Origin: Clostridiales bacterium | GTDB taxonomy: Bacteria; Bacillota; Clostridia; Oscillospirales; Butyricicoccaceae | Direction of reading: 5' to 3' | DNA length: 38,138 bases | Assembly (NCBI GenBank): GCA_019421385.1 | Contig: JAHZFK010000010.1 | Location: 10,112 to 48,249, forward strand | Part shown: piece by piece, positions 20,446-27,482 of the stretch | Position numbering within the stretch: position 1 is the first letter of the stretch | Layout: every line of letters starts with the position of its first letter | Position numbers and translations under genes: made by a program | The notes under the pieces: model-generated | Databases searched by the model: none | The model's input: the letters and a program-made list of their open reading frames with translations, nothing else | What the model was told of the DNA's origin: nothing

Positions 20446-21330
20446 TCAGGCGATGCTTGCTCGAAGTTGTACCAAAAAGTATTCGGCAGCTTTGGATAAA
20501 GCCGCATATCGTTTCCAGACCAGAGACATGCCCAGCGTAATATCCGGGCTGAGTGGCCGGAAGCACAGACTGCTATCACCGCTGGTGTTGATGAGCTTAT
20601 CAAGTGTCAACACATAACCCATTTTTTCATCCGCCATCAGTGATGCGTTGTATGCTAAATTGTAGGTTGCGCTGATTTGCAGTTCGGACAGGGGCTTTTG
20701 AATCCACTGCAGGAAGTTGGGGAAATGAATCATTTGTCGGGATAGAATCAATGGTTTATCCCATAGGTCTTCCGGTGAGATGCTGTCTTTTTCGGCAAGC
20801 GGGGCATCTTTGCGCATCAAAACGCCCCAGTGGTCCAACATAGGCAGCGCCAATTGTTCATACTTGGAGGAGTCGGTTGTGCCGAGCAGCAGGCCAAAGT
20901 CGAATAGTCCTTTGTCTAGTCGGTCAATGAGATCCTGCCCATCGCCGCTGACGATATGAAAGTGTACGTCTGGGTACTCTTCTTGGATTTGATGTGCCAC
21001 TCGTGCGATTGCACGCAGTGAATCGGTTTCACCGGCACCGATGAAGATATCGCCGGCCAATCCGTGACCGGATTGCCGGATTTCGTTTTCGGTTTTCTGC
21101 ACTAGATCGACAATTTCCTGCGCGCGCTTACGGAACAAGCGGCCCTCTTCGGTCAGGCCGATTTTGTGGTTTCGCTTGCCACGCACCAGCAATTGCTTGC
21201 CCAGTTCCTCCTCCAGATCTTTCAGCTGCCGCGAAATGGTAGGCTGTGTCAGATTCAAGTATTCCGCAGCAGCCGAAATACTTTGCTCCTGCGTGACAGC
21301 CAAAAAATATTCCAACACCCGAAGTTCCAT
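20446..21330 (-). CDS. LysR-family transcriptional regulator
   Basis: Protein of 294 residues with the LysR N-terminal winged helix-turn-helix at 1-60 (LRVLEYFLAVTQEQSISAAAEYLNL, then TQPTISRQLKDLEEELG) and a C-terminal periplasmic-binding-like effector domain at about 90-294. Such regulators act as tetramers that bend DNA and are usually modulated by a small molecule related to the neighbouring pathway. The gene is divergent from the flavoprotein and CMD-cupin genes, and two inverted repeats fill the gap, so these two genes are the likely targets. The effector is unknown. The ribosome site is weak (GCGAGGCG), in keeping with low expression. Confidence 0.9.
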   Translation of the reverse strand: MELRVLEYFLAVTQEQSISAAAEYLNLTQPTISRQLKDLEEELGKQLLVRGKRNHKIGLTEEGRLFRKRAQEIVDLVQKTENEIRQSGHGLAGDIFIGAGETDSLRAIARVAHQIQEEYPDVHFHIVSGDGQDLIDRLDKGLFDFGLLLGTTDSSKYEQLALPMLDHWGVLMRKDAPLAEKDSISPEDLWDKPLILSRQMIHFPNFLQWIQKPLSELQISATYNLAYNASLMADEKMGYVLTLDKLINTSGDSSLCFRPLSPDITLGMSLVWKRYAALSKAAEYFLVQLRASIA

Positions 21331-21391
21331 GTTTCGCCTCGCTTTCTATGAGATAGATAAGGAATAGATGCAAACAGTGTATCGATAATAT

Positions 21392-21410
21392 ACATGCTTG
21401 TCAAGCATGT
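21392..21410. promoter_or_regulatory. Perfect inverted repeat in the lysR gap, candidate operator 1
   Basis: ACATGCTTG and CAAGCATGT flank a single T, a 19-base perfect dyad. It contains the T-N11-A layout of LysR boxes and lies 41 bases upstream of the -10 box start region of the flavoprotein promoter (-35 at 21432), a typical recognition-site position. Confidence 0.65.
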
Positions 21411-21413
21411 AAT

Positions 21414-21438
21414 ATAGCAAAAGATAAGTATTTGCTAT
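21414..21438. promoter_or_regulatory. Second inverted repeat overlapping the -35 box, candidate operator 2
   Basis: ATAGCAAA (21414-21421) and TTTGCTAT (21431-21438) are perfectly complementary arms with a 9-base spacer. The right arm covers the -35 box of the flavoprotein promoter, where an activation site for a LysR protein would be expected. Confidence 0.55.
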
Positions 21439-21460
21439 TGGATGATTTTCTTCTTATAAT
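21432..21460 (+). promoter_or_regulatory. Predicted promoter of the flavoprotein/CMD-cupin genes
   Basis: TTGCTA at 21432-21437, 17-base spacer, perfect TATAAT at 21455-21460. Start predicted near 21467, so the ATG at 21501 has a leader of about 34 bases. Confidence 0.75.
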
Positions 21461-21500
21461 GAAATGAGAAGAAGGAATGTATGCAATGGAGGAATCAAAA

Positions 21501-22040
21501 ATGAGCAAAAAAGTTTTGATTGTGGCATCCAGTCCGCGGCGCAACGGGAATTCCAATCGACTTGCCGAGTCGTTTGCAAAGGGTTCCGCGCAAGCGGGAC
21601 ATCAAGTGGAAACTGTTTACTTATGTGAAAAGGATATTGGATTTTGCCGGGGCTGCCTGTCCTGCCAAACAACACAGCGCTGTGTAATACAGGATGATGC
21701 GGATACGATTGCACGGCAGATGGGTGCAGCGGATGTATTGGTATTTGCCACACCGATCTATTATTATGGCATGAGCGGCCAGATGAAAACCATGCTGGAT
21801 CGTGCCAATCCGTTGTTTCCGTCGGATTATGCTTTCCGCGATGTTTATTTGCTGACAGCGGCAGCGGAGGACGATCCGGAAACGCCGGAAGGTGCGGTAC
21901 ATGGTTTACAGGGCTGGATCAGTTGTTTTGAAAAAGCGTGTCTGGCAGGCAGTGTGTTCGCCGGTGGTGTGACGGATGCAGGAGATATTGAGGGCCATCC
22001 GGCACTGCAAACCGCGTTTGAAATGGGAAGCAGAATTTGA
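21501..22040 (+). CDS. NADPH-dependent FMN reductase / iron-sulfur flavoprotein-like protein
   Basis: Flavodoxin-fold protein of 179 residues. The N-terminal phosphate loop SSPRRNGNS (residues 10-18) binds FMN in this family, and FATPIYYYGMSGQMKTMLDR is the usual second flavin-contact segment. Between them C49, C52, C55 and C61 form C-x2-C-x2-C-x5-C, the compact cluster that binds 4Fe-4S in archaeal and clostridial iron-sulfur flavoproteins. An electron-transfer or quinone/FMN reductase role is likely; the substrate is unknown. Three in-frame ATGs exist (21477, 21486, 21501). The GGAGG at 21488-21492 lies 8 bases before 21501, which I take as the start. The CMD-cupin gene follows after 21 bases and is surely cotranscribed. 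Confidence 0.86.
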   Translation: MSKKVLIVASSPRRNGNSNRLAESFAKGSAQAGHQVETVYLCEKDIGFCRGCLSCQTTQRCVIQDDADTIARQMGAADVLVFATPIYYYGMSGQMKTMLDRANPLFPSDYAFRDVYLLTAAAEDDPETPEGAVHGLQGWISCFEKACLAGSVFAGGVTDAGDIEGHPALQTAFEMGSRI

Positions 22041-22061
22041 TAAGAAAGGAAGTATTGCAGT

Positions 22062-22853
22062 ATGGCAGTCAAACAGACGGCAGGACGGGATTCGCTCGGC
22101 ACCTTTGCCCCGAAATTTGCAGAGCTGAACGATGATGTGTTGTTTGGTCAGGTGTGGAACCGGGAGGATAAGCTTTCGCTGCGCGATCGTTCGCTGGTGA
22201 CGGTAGTCAGCCTGATGGCACAGGGGCTGGTGGACTCTTCGTTTCAGTATCATTTGACCACAGCCAAGCAGAATGGCATTACCCGCACGGAAATTGCAGA
22301 GATTTTGACACATGCAGCGTTTTATGCAGGTTGGCCCAAGGCGTGGGCAGCATTTCGCATGGCAAAAGAAGTCTGGGCAGAAGATGAACAGACAGAGGAC
22401 GGCAAAGCGGCACATCAGAACGAGATGGTATTCCCGATTGGCGCGCCGAATGATGGTTTCGCGCAGTATTTTGTTGGGCAGAGCTATCTCGCACCGGTTT
22501 CAACTGAGCAGGTCGGTATTTTCAATGTAACTTTTGAGCCGGGCTGCCGCAACAACTGGCATATCCATCATGCGGATCAGGGCGGCGGACAGATTCTTGT
22601 CTGTGTGGCCGGCAAGGGTTATTATCAGGAATGGGGCAAGCCCGCAGTCGAGCTGCATCCGGGCGATACGGTCAATATTCCGGTTGGTGTCAAGCATTGG
22701 CACGGTGCCGCGCCCGATAGCTGGTTCTCACATCTTGCGGTCGAAGTACCGGGCGAGAATGGCAGCAACGAATGGTTGGAGGCGGTGGACGATGCGGCGT
22801 ATACAGCCGCATGTGGACAGGTGTATACAGCCGCATGTGGACAGGACGCTTGA
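22062..22853 (+). CDS. Carboxymuconolactone decarboxylase-like/cupin fusion protein
   Basis: Protein of 263 residues with two domains. Residues about 15-110 are CMD/AhpD-like (LSLRDRSLVTVVSLMAQG, then EILTHAAFYAGWPKA), without the CxxC pair of AhpD peroxidase partners. Residues about 135-240 are a cupin barrel with likely metal ligands H167, H169, H170 (NNWHIHHADQGGG), then PGDTVNIPVGVKHWHG with H212 and H214. Such fusions are widespread in anaerobes next to flavodoxin-like reductases, and their substrates are generally unknown. The last 17 residues carry an 8-residue tandem duplication (YTAACGQ V/D), encoded by a 24-base DNA repeat. AGAAAGGAAG precedes the ATG. The TGA stop forms part of the TTGACA box of the next promoter. 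Confidence 0.86.
   Translation: MAVKQTAGRDSLGTFAPKFAELNDDVLFGQVWNREDKLSLRDRSLVTVVSLMAQGLVDSSFQYHLTTAKQNGITRTEIAEILTHAAFYAGWPKAWAAFRMAKEVWAEDEQTEDGKAAHQNEMVFPIGAPNDGFAQYFVGQSYLAPVSTEQVGIFNVTFEPGCRNNWHIHHADQGGGQILVCVAGKGYYQEWGKPAVELHPGDTVNIPVGVKHWHGAAPDSWFSHLAVEVPGENGSNEWLEAVDDAAYTAACGQVYTAACGQDA
22799..22846 (+). repeat. In-frame 24-bp tandem duplication at the 3' end of the CMD-cupin gene
   Basis: Two copies with period 24 bases start at 22799 and 22823. Twenty-three of 24 positions agree; the copies differ only at the last position (GT against GA). It adds a second YTAACGQ to the protein C-terminus. Confidence 0.93.
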
Positions 22854-22878
22854 CAAATGTTTCAGTAAGTGCTAACTT
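22850..22878 (+). promoter_or_regulatory. Predicted promoter of the thiamine operon
   Basis: A consensus TTGACA at 22850-22855 and, after 17 bases, TAACTT at 22873-22878, keeping the most conserved T-A-T positions of the -10 box. Start predicted near 22885, immediately before the TPP aptamer. The -35 box overlaps the stop codon of the preceding gene. Confidence 0.65.
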
Positions 22879-22885
22879 AATATAA

Positions 22886-22968
22886 AGCAAGGGAGCTTCC
22901 ATAGGAGGCTGAGAGGAGGTTTCGACCTCGACCTTACCTGATTTGGATAATGCCAACGTAGGGATGCT
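22886..22968 (+). ncRNA. TPP riboswitch (THI element)
   Basis: Aptamer that binds thiamine pyrophosphate in the leader of the thiamine operon. The P1 ends AGCA (22886-22889) and TGCT (22965-22968) pair. Conserved core blocks are CTGAGA at 22909-22914, ACCTGA at 22936-22941, GGATAATGCC at 22945-22954 and GTAGGGA at 22958-22964. A GAGGT-TTCG-ACCTC hairpin forms the variable P3 arm. The downstream genes are all thiamine-related, which confirms the call. An intrinsic terminator 46 bases further on provides an off switch. Confidence 0.97.
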
Positions 22969-23013
22969 GGAACAAGCTGGAACCGCACGCAGGTGCGGTC
23001 ATTTTCGGACGCG

Positions 23014-23044
23014 AAAGGACATCCTGATCGGGATGTCCTTTTTT
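23014..23044 (+). terminator. Riboswitch-controlled terminator upstream of thiD
   Basis: Eleven-pair stem, arms 23014-23024 and 23031-23041, followed by an overall run of six T (23039-23044). It lies between the TPP aptamer and thiD, so it presumably forms when TPP is bound and stops transcription. A stable CCGCAC/GTGCGG hairpin sits between aptamer and terminator at 22983-22998. Confidence 0.88.
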
Positions 23045-23071
23045 CATGCAGATAGACAGGAGGAAACAGGA

Positions 23072-23863
23072 ATGAAGAAGGTACTTACTATCGCTGGTTC
23101 AGATTGCTCGGGCGGCGCAGGTGTGCAGGCAGATTTGAAAACGATGGCAGCACACGGTGTATTCGGCATGAGCGTGATCGTGTCGGTCGTAGCAGAAAAT
23201 ACCGCCCGCGTGATTGACATTCAGGACATCAGTCCGAAGATGATTGAGGAACAGATTGATGCGGTATTCGAGGATATCGTACCGGACGCGGTCAAAATCG
23301 GCATGTTGTCCTCACCCGCGTGCATGAAAGCGGTTGCGGGAAAGCTGGCACAGTACCGTCCGCAGCATGTGGTCATTGACCCTGTGATGTTTGCCAAGAA
23401 TGGCGATGCACTCATGGATCCGGCATCTGTCGGCACGCTGATCGAGACTGTGCTGCCGTTTGCGGATATTTTAACACCCAATATTCCAGAAGCGCAGTAC
23501 ATTGCGGATATGCAGATCAACACGCCAGAGGATATGGAGGAGGCGGCGCGCCGCATCCACGCTAAGGGCTGCCGCAACGTTCTGGTCAAGGGCGGCAAGA
23601 ATATGGCGGGTGCAGTGGATGTGCTGTATGACGGTAGCGACTTCCATCGCTATGAGATCGTACAGCTCGATACCACCAGCACGCATGGCACAGGCTGCAC
23701 GCTTTCCTCCGCGATCGCGTCCAATCTGGCGCTGGGTTACACCATCCCGGAAGCGGTGGAGCGTGCCAAAGCCTATGTGACGGATGCCATCCGTCATGCC
23801 CCCGGCTTTGGAAACGGCTGCGGGCCGCTCAATCATTTTTGTCGTCTGTTTCCGGAGGAGTGA
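23072..23863 (+). CDS. thiD: Hydroxymethylpyrimidine/phosphomethylpyrimidine kinase
   Basis: Cytoplasmic kinase of the ribokinase fold that phosphorylates HMP and HMP-phosphate to HMP-pyrophosphate, the pyrimidine donor for thiamine phosphate. It has 263 residues, normal for ThiD. The N-terminal TIAGSDCSGGAGVQADLKT, VVIDPVMFAKNGDALM, the LTPNIPEA block and the anion-hole motif STHGTGCTLSSAIAS are all present. The ATG at 23072 is preceded by AGGAGG at 23058-23063. An upstream in-frame ATG at 22943 lies inside the riboswitch and is rejected. It is the first gene under TPP control, and thiW follows after 3 bases. Confidence 0.96.
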   Translation: MKKVLTIAGSDCSGGAGVQADLKTMAAHGVFGMSVIVSVVAENTARVIDIQDISPKMIEEQIDAVFEDIVPDAVKIGMLSSPACMKAVAGKLAQYRPQHVVIDPVMFAKNGDALMDPASVGTLIETVLPFADILTPNIPEAQYIADMQINTPEDMEEAARRIHAKGCRNVLVKGGKNMAGAVDVLYDGSDFHRYEIVQLDTTSTHGTGCTLSSAIASNLALGYTIPEAVERAKAYVTDAIRHAPGFGNGCGPLNHFCRLFPEE

Positions 23864-23866
23864 ACC

Positions 23867-24382
23867 ATGATGCAAAAGACAAAGTCTGTTCGTAAGCTGA
23901 CGCTTGCCGGTCTGCTTGTCGCTATCGCGGTGGTCGGCAGCTTGTTTTCCATCCCAGTGCTGGGCGCAAAGTGCTCGCCCGTGCAGCACATGGTCAATGT
24001 GTTGGGCGCAGTGCTGCTCGGTCCGTGGTATGCGGTGGGAATGGCGTTTGCCGCTTCGCTGATTCGGAATCTGTTGGGACTGGGCAGTCTGCTTGCGTTT
24101 CCCGGTTCGATGATTGGCGCGCTGCTGTGTGGTTTGCTTTATAAGCTATGGCCCAAGCTGCCGGTCGCTTATGTTGGTGAGGTGTTCGGTACGGGCATCC
24201 TCGGCGGTATTGTCTCGTACCCAGTTGCAGCGGTATTGATGAACAACAAGGCGGCGGCACTCTTTACTTTTGTCCCGTCTTTTCTGGTTTCGACAGCGGT
24301 CGGCGCTGCCATCTCAGTCTTTGTGCTGGCAGCACTCAAGCGCACGCAGGTATTCAGCCAGTTGGAGGGCGCGCTGCGGTGA
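23867..24382 (+). CDS. thiW: ThiW family membrane protein, predicted thiazole transporter component
   Basis: Integral membrane protein of 171 residues with five or six hydrophobic segments (for example LTLAGLLVAIAVVGSLFSIPV and VGAAISVFVLAAL). ThiW has been proposed as the substrate-binding (S) component of an energy-coupling-factor transporter for hydroxyethylthiazole, based on its constant linkage to thiM, and that linkage is seen here. Required ATPase and T components are not in the window and would be shared from elsewhere. GGAGGAG overlaps the thiD stop, and ATG 23867 (a second ATG follows at 23870) is the start. Its TGA overlaps the GTG start of thiM by four bases, which suggests translational coupling. 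Confidence 0.85.
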   Translation: MMQKTKSVRKLTLAGLLVAIAVVGSLFSIPVLGAKCSPVQHMVNVLGAVLLGPWYAVGMAFAASLIRNLLGLGSLLAFPGSMIGALLCGLLYKLWPKLPVAYVGEVFGTGILGGIVSYPVAAVLMNNKAAALFTFVPSFLVSTAVGAAISVFVLAALKRTQVFSQLEGALR

Positions 24383-25206
24383 TAGAAAGTATAAAGCAGA
24401 TCGTATCGCGTACGCAGTCGGTTCGTCCCATGGTGCATTCGATCACCAATAACGTAACAATCAACGATTGCGCGAACATCATTCTTGCGGCGGGTGGTAC
24501 GGCTATCATGGCGCAGGATGAGCGCGAGGTGGCGGAGATCACCGCACACGCGGATGTGCTCGCACTCAATATGGGCGCGCTGCGCGCGCAGGAAGCTATG
24601 CTGCTGGCAGCGCGCACGTCCAAGCAGTTGGGGCATCCGGTCGTGCTCGATCCGGTTGCGGCCGGGGCAAGTCGTTTGCGCAGTGAAATGTGCGGCCGTC
24701 TGCTGACGGAGGGACTGGTTTCGGTGATCCGTGGAAACGCGTCCGAAATTCGCGCCCTTGCGGCGGGACAGGAAAACGCCGCGGGTGTGGAAGTGGATGC
24801 GCTCGACCGTGTGACCGAGCAAAATCTTGTCGAATCGGCTGCATGGCTGCGTCAGTTCAGTCGGCAGACCGGCGTGGTCGTCATGCTGACCGGTGTGATC
24901 GACCTGATAACCGATGGACAACGTACCGCGGTTCTGCGGGGTGGCAGTGAGCTGATGGGCCGGATTACCGGCGCCGGATGTATGCTTACGTCGCTGACCG
25001 CATTGTACTGCGGCGCGAATCCAAATACATTATTTGAGGCCGCAGTTGCGGCGGCGGAGGTGATGAAGCATTGCGGAGAACAAGCGCAGGTGCGCGTGCG
25101 TAAAGAGATGGAGGGCACCGCTTCCTTTCGCACACGCCTGATCGACGCGGTCAGCTTGCTGACTGCTGATGATCTGGCAAACGCACACCAAATTCAACTT
25201 ATTTAA
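24379..25206 (+). CDS. thiM: Hydroxyethylthiazole kinase
   Basis: Phosphorylates 4-methyl-5-(2-hydroxyethyl)thiazole so that salvaged thiazole can be joined to the pyrimidine moiety. It has 275 residues, the usual size. The N-terminal VHSITNNVTINDCANIILAAGG is diagnostic; VVLDPVAAGASRLR, VIRGNASEIRAL and the catalytic GRITGAGCMLTSL complete the fold. It starts with GTG at 24379, inside the stop of thiW (GTGA overlap). Together with ThiW it forms a thiazole uptake and capture pair. Confidence 0.96.
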   Translation: MIESIKQIVSRTQSVRPMVHSITNNVTINDCANIILAAGGTAIMAQDEREVAEITAHADVLALNMGALRAQEAMLLAARTSKQLGHPVVLDPVAAGASRLRSEMCGRLLTEGLVSVIRGNASEIRALAAGQENAAGVEVDALDRVTEQNLVESAAWLRQFSRQTGVVVMLTGVIDLITDGQRTAVLRGGSELMGRITGAGCMLTSLTALYCGANPNTLFEAAVAAAEVMKHCGEQAQVRVRKEMEGTASFRTRLIDAVSLLTADDLANAHQIQLI

Positions 25207-25273
25207 GACAAAAACACAACAAGTGCTGCCGGCAAACCGCCGTCAGTCCAAGTCATTCATTGGGGGTACCACC

Positions 25274-25945
25274 TTGAAAAACAATCAAACAACCGAGAGA
25301 CTGCTTGACGCGTCCCGGGAAATATGGGCGGGTTATCTGACCCATCCCTTTGTCCGGGGCATTGCAGACGGCAGCCTTGCTGTAAACAAATTCCGTTTCT
25401 ATCTGTTGCAGGATTACCTGTATCTGTTCGATTACGCCAGGGTATTTGCGCAGGGCGTAACCAAGTCTCGTGAGCCTGAGATCATGCGTACCTACGCATC
25501 CTATGTAGCGAGCATTCTAAACGGCGAAATGGAGATCCATTGCGGCTATATGGCGCGTTTTGGTATTACCGAAGCACAGGCGGAATCCGTCAAACCCTCG
25601 CTGAGCAACCAGTCGTATACTGCTTATATGCGTGCGGTCGCGGCGGAGGAAGGCCCAGCGGAGATCATGGCGGCGGTGCTGTCGTGCGCGATCAGTTATG
25701 AGTACATCGCAAAGTGGATCGTTAAAAACTATCCGGATGCCGATAAGCACGACTTTTACGGCGAATGGGTGCGCGGCTACGCCAGCGAAAGCTACGCTGC
25801 GGAAAATCAGCGTCTGATTGCACTGATGGAACGCCTGAGCGCAGATTACACCGAAGCACAGCTCCAGCGGCTGACGGATATCTTTGTCACTTGCTCTCGC
25901 TATGAGGCGATGTTCTGGGATATGGCATGGAACGAGGCGATGTAA
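25274..25945 (+). CDS. tenA: Aminopyrimidine aminohydrolase TenA (thiaminase II)
   Basis: Hydrolyses aminomethyl-HMP, a thiamine breakdown product, to HMP for reuse; it can also cleave thiamine. With the TTG at 25274 the protein has 223 residues and an N-terminus aligned to the family (LLDASREIWAGYLTHPFVRGIADGSL). Active-site residues are visible as D47 (LLQDYLYLFDY), C138 (LSCAISYEY) and E211 (SRYEAMFW), matching Bacillus TenA D44, C135 and E205. The ribosome site is poor (GGGGG at 25262-25266), and a possible ATG at 25169 inside thiM would add 35 atypical residues, so the start is not certain. The ABC transporter genes follow closely. Confidence 0.92.
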   Translation: MKNNQTTERLLDASREIWAGYLTHPFVRGIADGSLAVNKFRFYLLQDYLYLFDYARVFAQGVTKSREPEIMRTYASYVASILNGEMEIHCGYMARFGITEAQAESVKPSLSNQSYTAYMRAVAAEEGPAEIMAAVLSCAISYEYIAKWIVKNYPDADKHDFYGEWVRGYASESYAAENQRLIALMERLSADYTEAQLQRLTDIFVTCSRYEAMFWDMAWNEAM

Positions 25946-25949
25946 CGCA

Positions 25950-26705
25950 ATGCTCGAGTTTCAAAACGTTGTATTCCAGTATGACAGCGAAGATTTCAAC
26001 ATCATAGACGGTCTGTCGTTTCATATTGAGAAAGGCGAGTTTGTGTCGGTCATCGGCCCGTCGGGCTGCGGCAAATCGACGATTTTTCGGTTGACCAATC
26101 AACTGCTGTCCAAAAAGTCGGGTGAGATTTTGGTCGGCGGGGAGAAAATTGACGGTCGGCGCGGCTACTGCGGCTACATGCCGCAGCGTGATCTGCTGTT
26201 CCCGTGGCGCAATGTGCGGGACAATCTATGTCTGCCGATGGAGATCCATGGCGGCATCAGCCGCACGGAGATGGTACAGCGCGCAGACGAGACGCTCGCG
26301 CACGTTGGTTTGTCTGGCTGGGGCGATAAACGCCCGGACGAACTGTCTGGCGGAATGCGGCAGCGCGCGGCCTTTGCTCGCACGCTGCTGACCGGCTCCG
26401 AACTGCTGCTGCTGGATGAGCCATTTTCCGCGCTGGATTTTCTCACGCGCATCAATATGCAGGAGTGGCTGCTCGACCAATGGGAGAATGACCACAAGAC
26501 CGTGCTGTTTATCACGCATGATGTGGAAGAGGCGATTTTCTTGTCCAGCCGTGTGTTGGTCGTGGAAGAAATGCCGATCCGACGCCTAACCTCGTTTGAA
26601 GTGCCTGCGCCGTATCCACGCACGCGCGCATGTCTGACTGAGCCGAAAATGCTCGCCTTGCGGGAGCAACTCATCGACTTGCTGCGGCGGGAGGTGTCGG
26701 CATGA
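25950..26705 (+). CDS. thiZ: ABC transporter ATP-binding protein, thiamine precursor uptake (ThiZ-like)
   Basis: ATPase of an importer of the nitrate/sulfonate/NMT1 type. It has 251 residues. Walker A GPSGCGKST at 36-44, Q-loop Q78, signature LSGGM at 131-135, Walker B with D155-E156 and switch H189 (ITHD) are intact. It starts at ATG 25950, four bases past tenA, and its TGA overlaps the ATG of the permease by four bases. Linkage to tenA under a TPP riboswitch points to import of formylaminopyrimidine or a related pyrimidine, as in ThiXYZ of Bacillus; specificity is inferred from context only. Confidence 0.88.
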   Translation: MLEFQNVVFQYDSEDFNIIDGLSFHIEKGEFVSVIGPSGCGKSTIFRLTNQLLSKKSGEILVGGEKIDGRRGYCGYMPQRDLLFPWRNVRDNLCLPMEIHGGISRTEMVQRADETLAHVGLSGWGDKRPDELSGGMRQRAAFARTLLTGSELLLLDEPFSALDFLTRINMQEWLLDQWENDHKTVLFITHDVEEAIFLSSRVLVVEEMPIRRLTSFEVPAPYPRTRACLTEPKMLALREQLIDLLRREVSA

Positions 26706-27451
26706 AAAAAAACGCCAATCTTCCTGCGCTGCTGTTTCTGTTTGCGTTGCTTGTCCTATGGCAGGCGGGCGCCATGGGCATGGATGCAGCCTACATTCTG
26801 CCGTCGCCAACGCAGATTCTGGTGCGCATGTGGGAACTGCGCGGCCCGTTGCTGACTGCACACCTGCCTGCGACGTTATTGTGCACTGGTATTGGCCTTG
26901 CAATCTCGATCGTGCTGGGGCTGCTGCTCGCCGTTTGGATGGACGCAAGCCCGGTCGCGGAGAAAATGCTCTATCCGCTGATCGTCGCATCGCAAACCAT
27001 CCCGACGACTGCGCTTGCACCACTGTTTGTGCTCTGGTTTGGATATACGATCTGGAGTAAGGTGCTGGTTACCGTGCTTATCACATTTTTCCCGATTGCC
27101 ATTACAGTGTTTGACGGTTTCCGCTCGGCGAGCACAGACATGATCGACATGCTCAAAACCTTTGGTGCGGGCAAACGTGATATTTTTCTCAAGCTTAAGC
27201 TGCCAGCTGCGCTGCCGTATTTCTTTTCGGCCATCAAAATGGCGATTCCACTGTCCATTATCGGTGCAGCGATCGGCGAGTGGTTGGGCGCGCAGGCAGG
27301 TCTGGGCTATTTCAGCCGCCGCATGATGACGCAGCTCGACGGCGCGGGCGTGTTTGCGCCCATCGTGTTGCTGAGTGTTGTTGCTATGCTGGCAGTTGCC
27401 ATTGTGTCGTGGATCGAGAAAAAGGTCATCACTTGGCGCGGCAGTTTATAA
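26702..27451 (+). CDS. thiX: ABC transporter permease, thiamine precursor uptake (ThiX-like)
   Basis: Membrane permease of 249 residues with about six hydrophobic segments. It shows the binding-protein-dependent transport motif that docks on the ATPase (the EAA-like loop around LKTFGAGKRDIFLKLKLPAALPYFF, residues about 155-180). The family is the one that includes SsuC and ThiX. Its ATG overlaps the ThiZ stop, and the binding protein follows after 31 bases. Substrate as for the preceding gene. Confidence 0.87.
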   Translation: MKKNANLPALLFLFALLVLWQAGAMGMDAAYILPSPTQILVRMWELRGPLLTAHLPATLLCTGIGLAISIVLGLLLAVWMDASPVAEKMLYPLIVASQTIPTTALAPLFVLWFGYTIWSKVLVTVLITFFPIAITVFDGFRSASTDMIDMLKTFGAGKRDIFLKLKLPAALPYFFSAIKMAIPLSIIGAAIGEWLGAQAGLGYFSRRMMTQLDGAGVFAPIVLLSVVAMLAVAIVSWIEKKVITWRGSL

Positions 27452-27482
27452 CAGTTAGGCAATAGAAAGGAACGGAACATAG

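Noticed and set aside
22943..23071. N-terminal extension of thiD beginning within the TPP riboswitch.
   Set aside because: It covers the aptamer and terminator, and the family start with AGGAGG at 23058-23063 is at 23072.
25255..25275. Minus-strand AAGGTGGTACC resembling a T-box sequence.
   Set aside because: No T-box stem I, no specifier loop, no downstream aminoacyl-tRNA gene on that strand; it merely overlaps the tenA start region.
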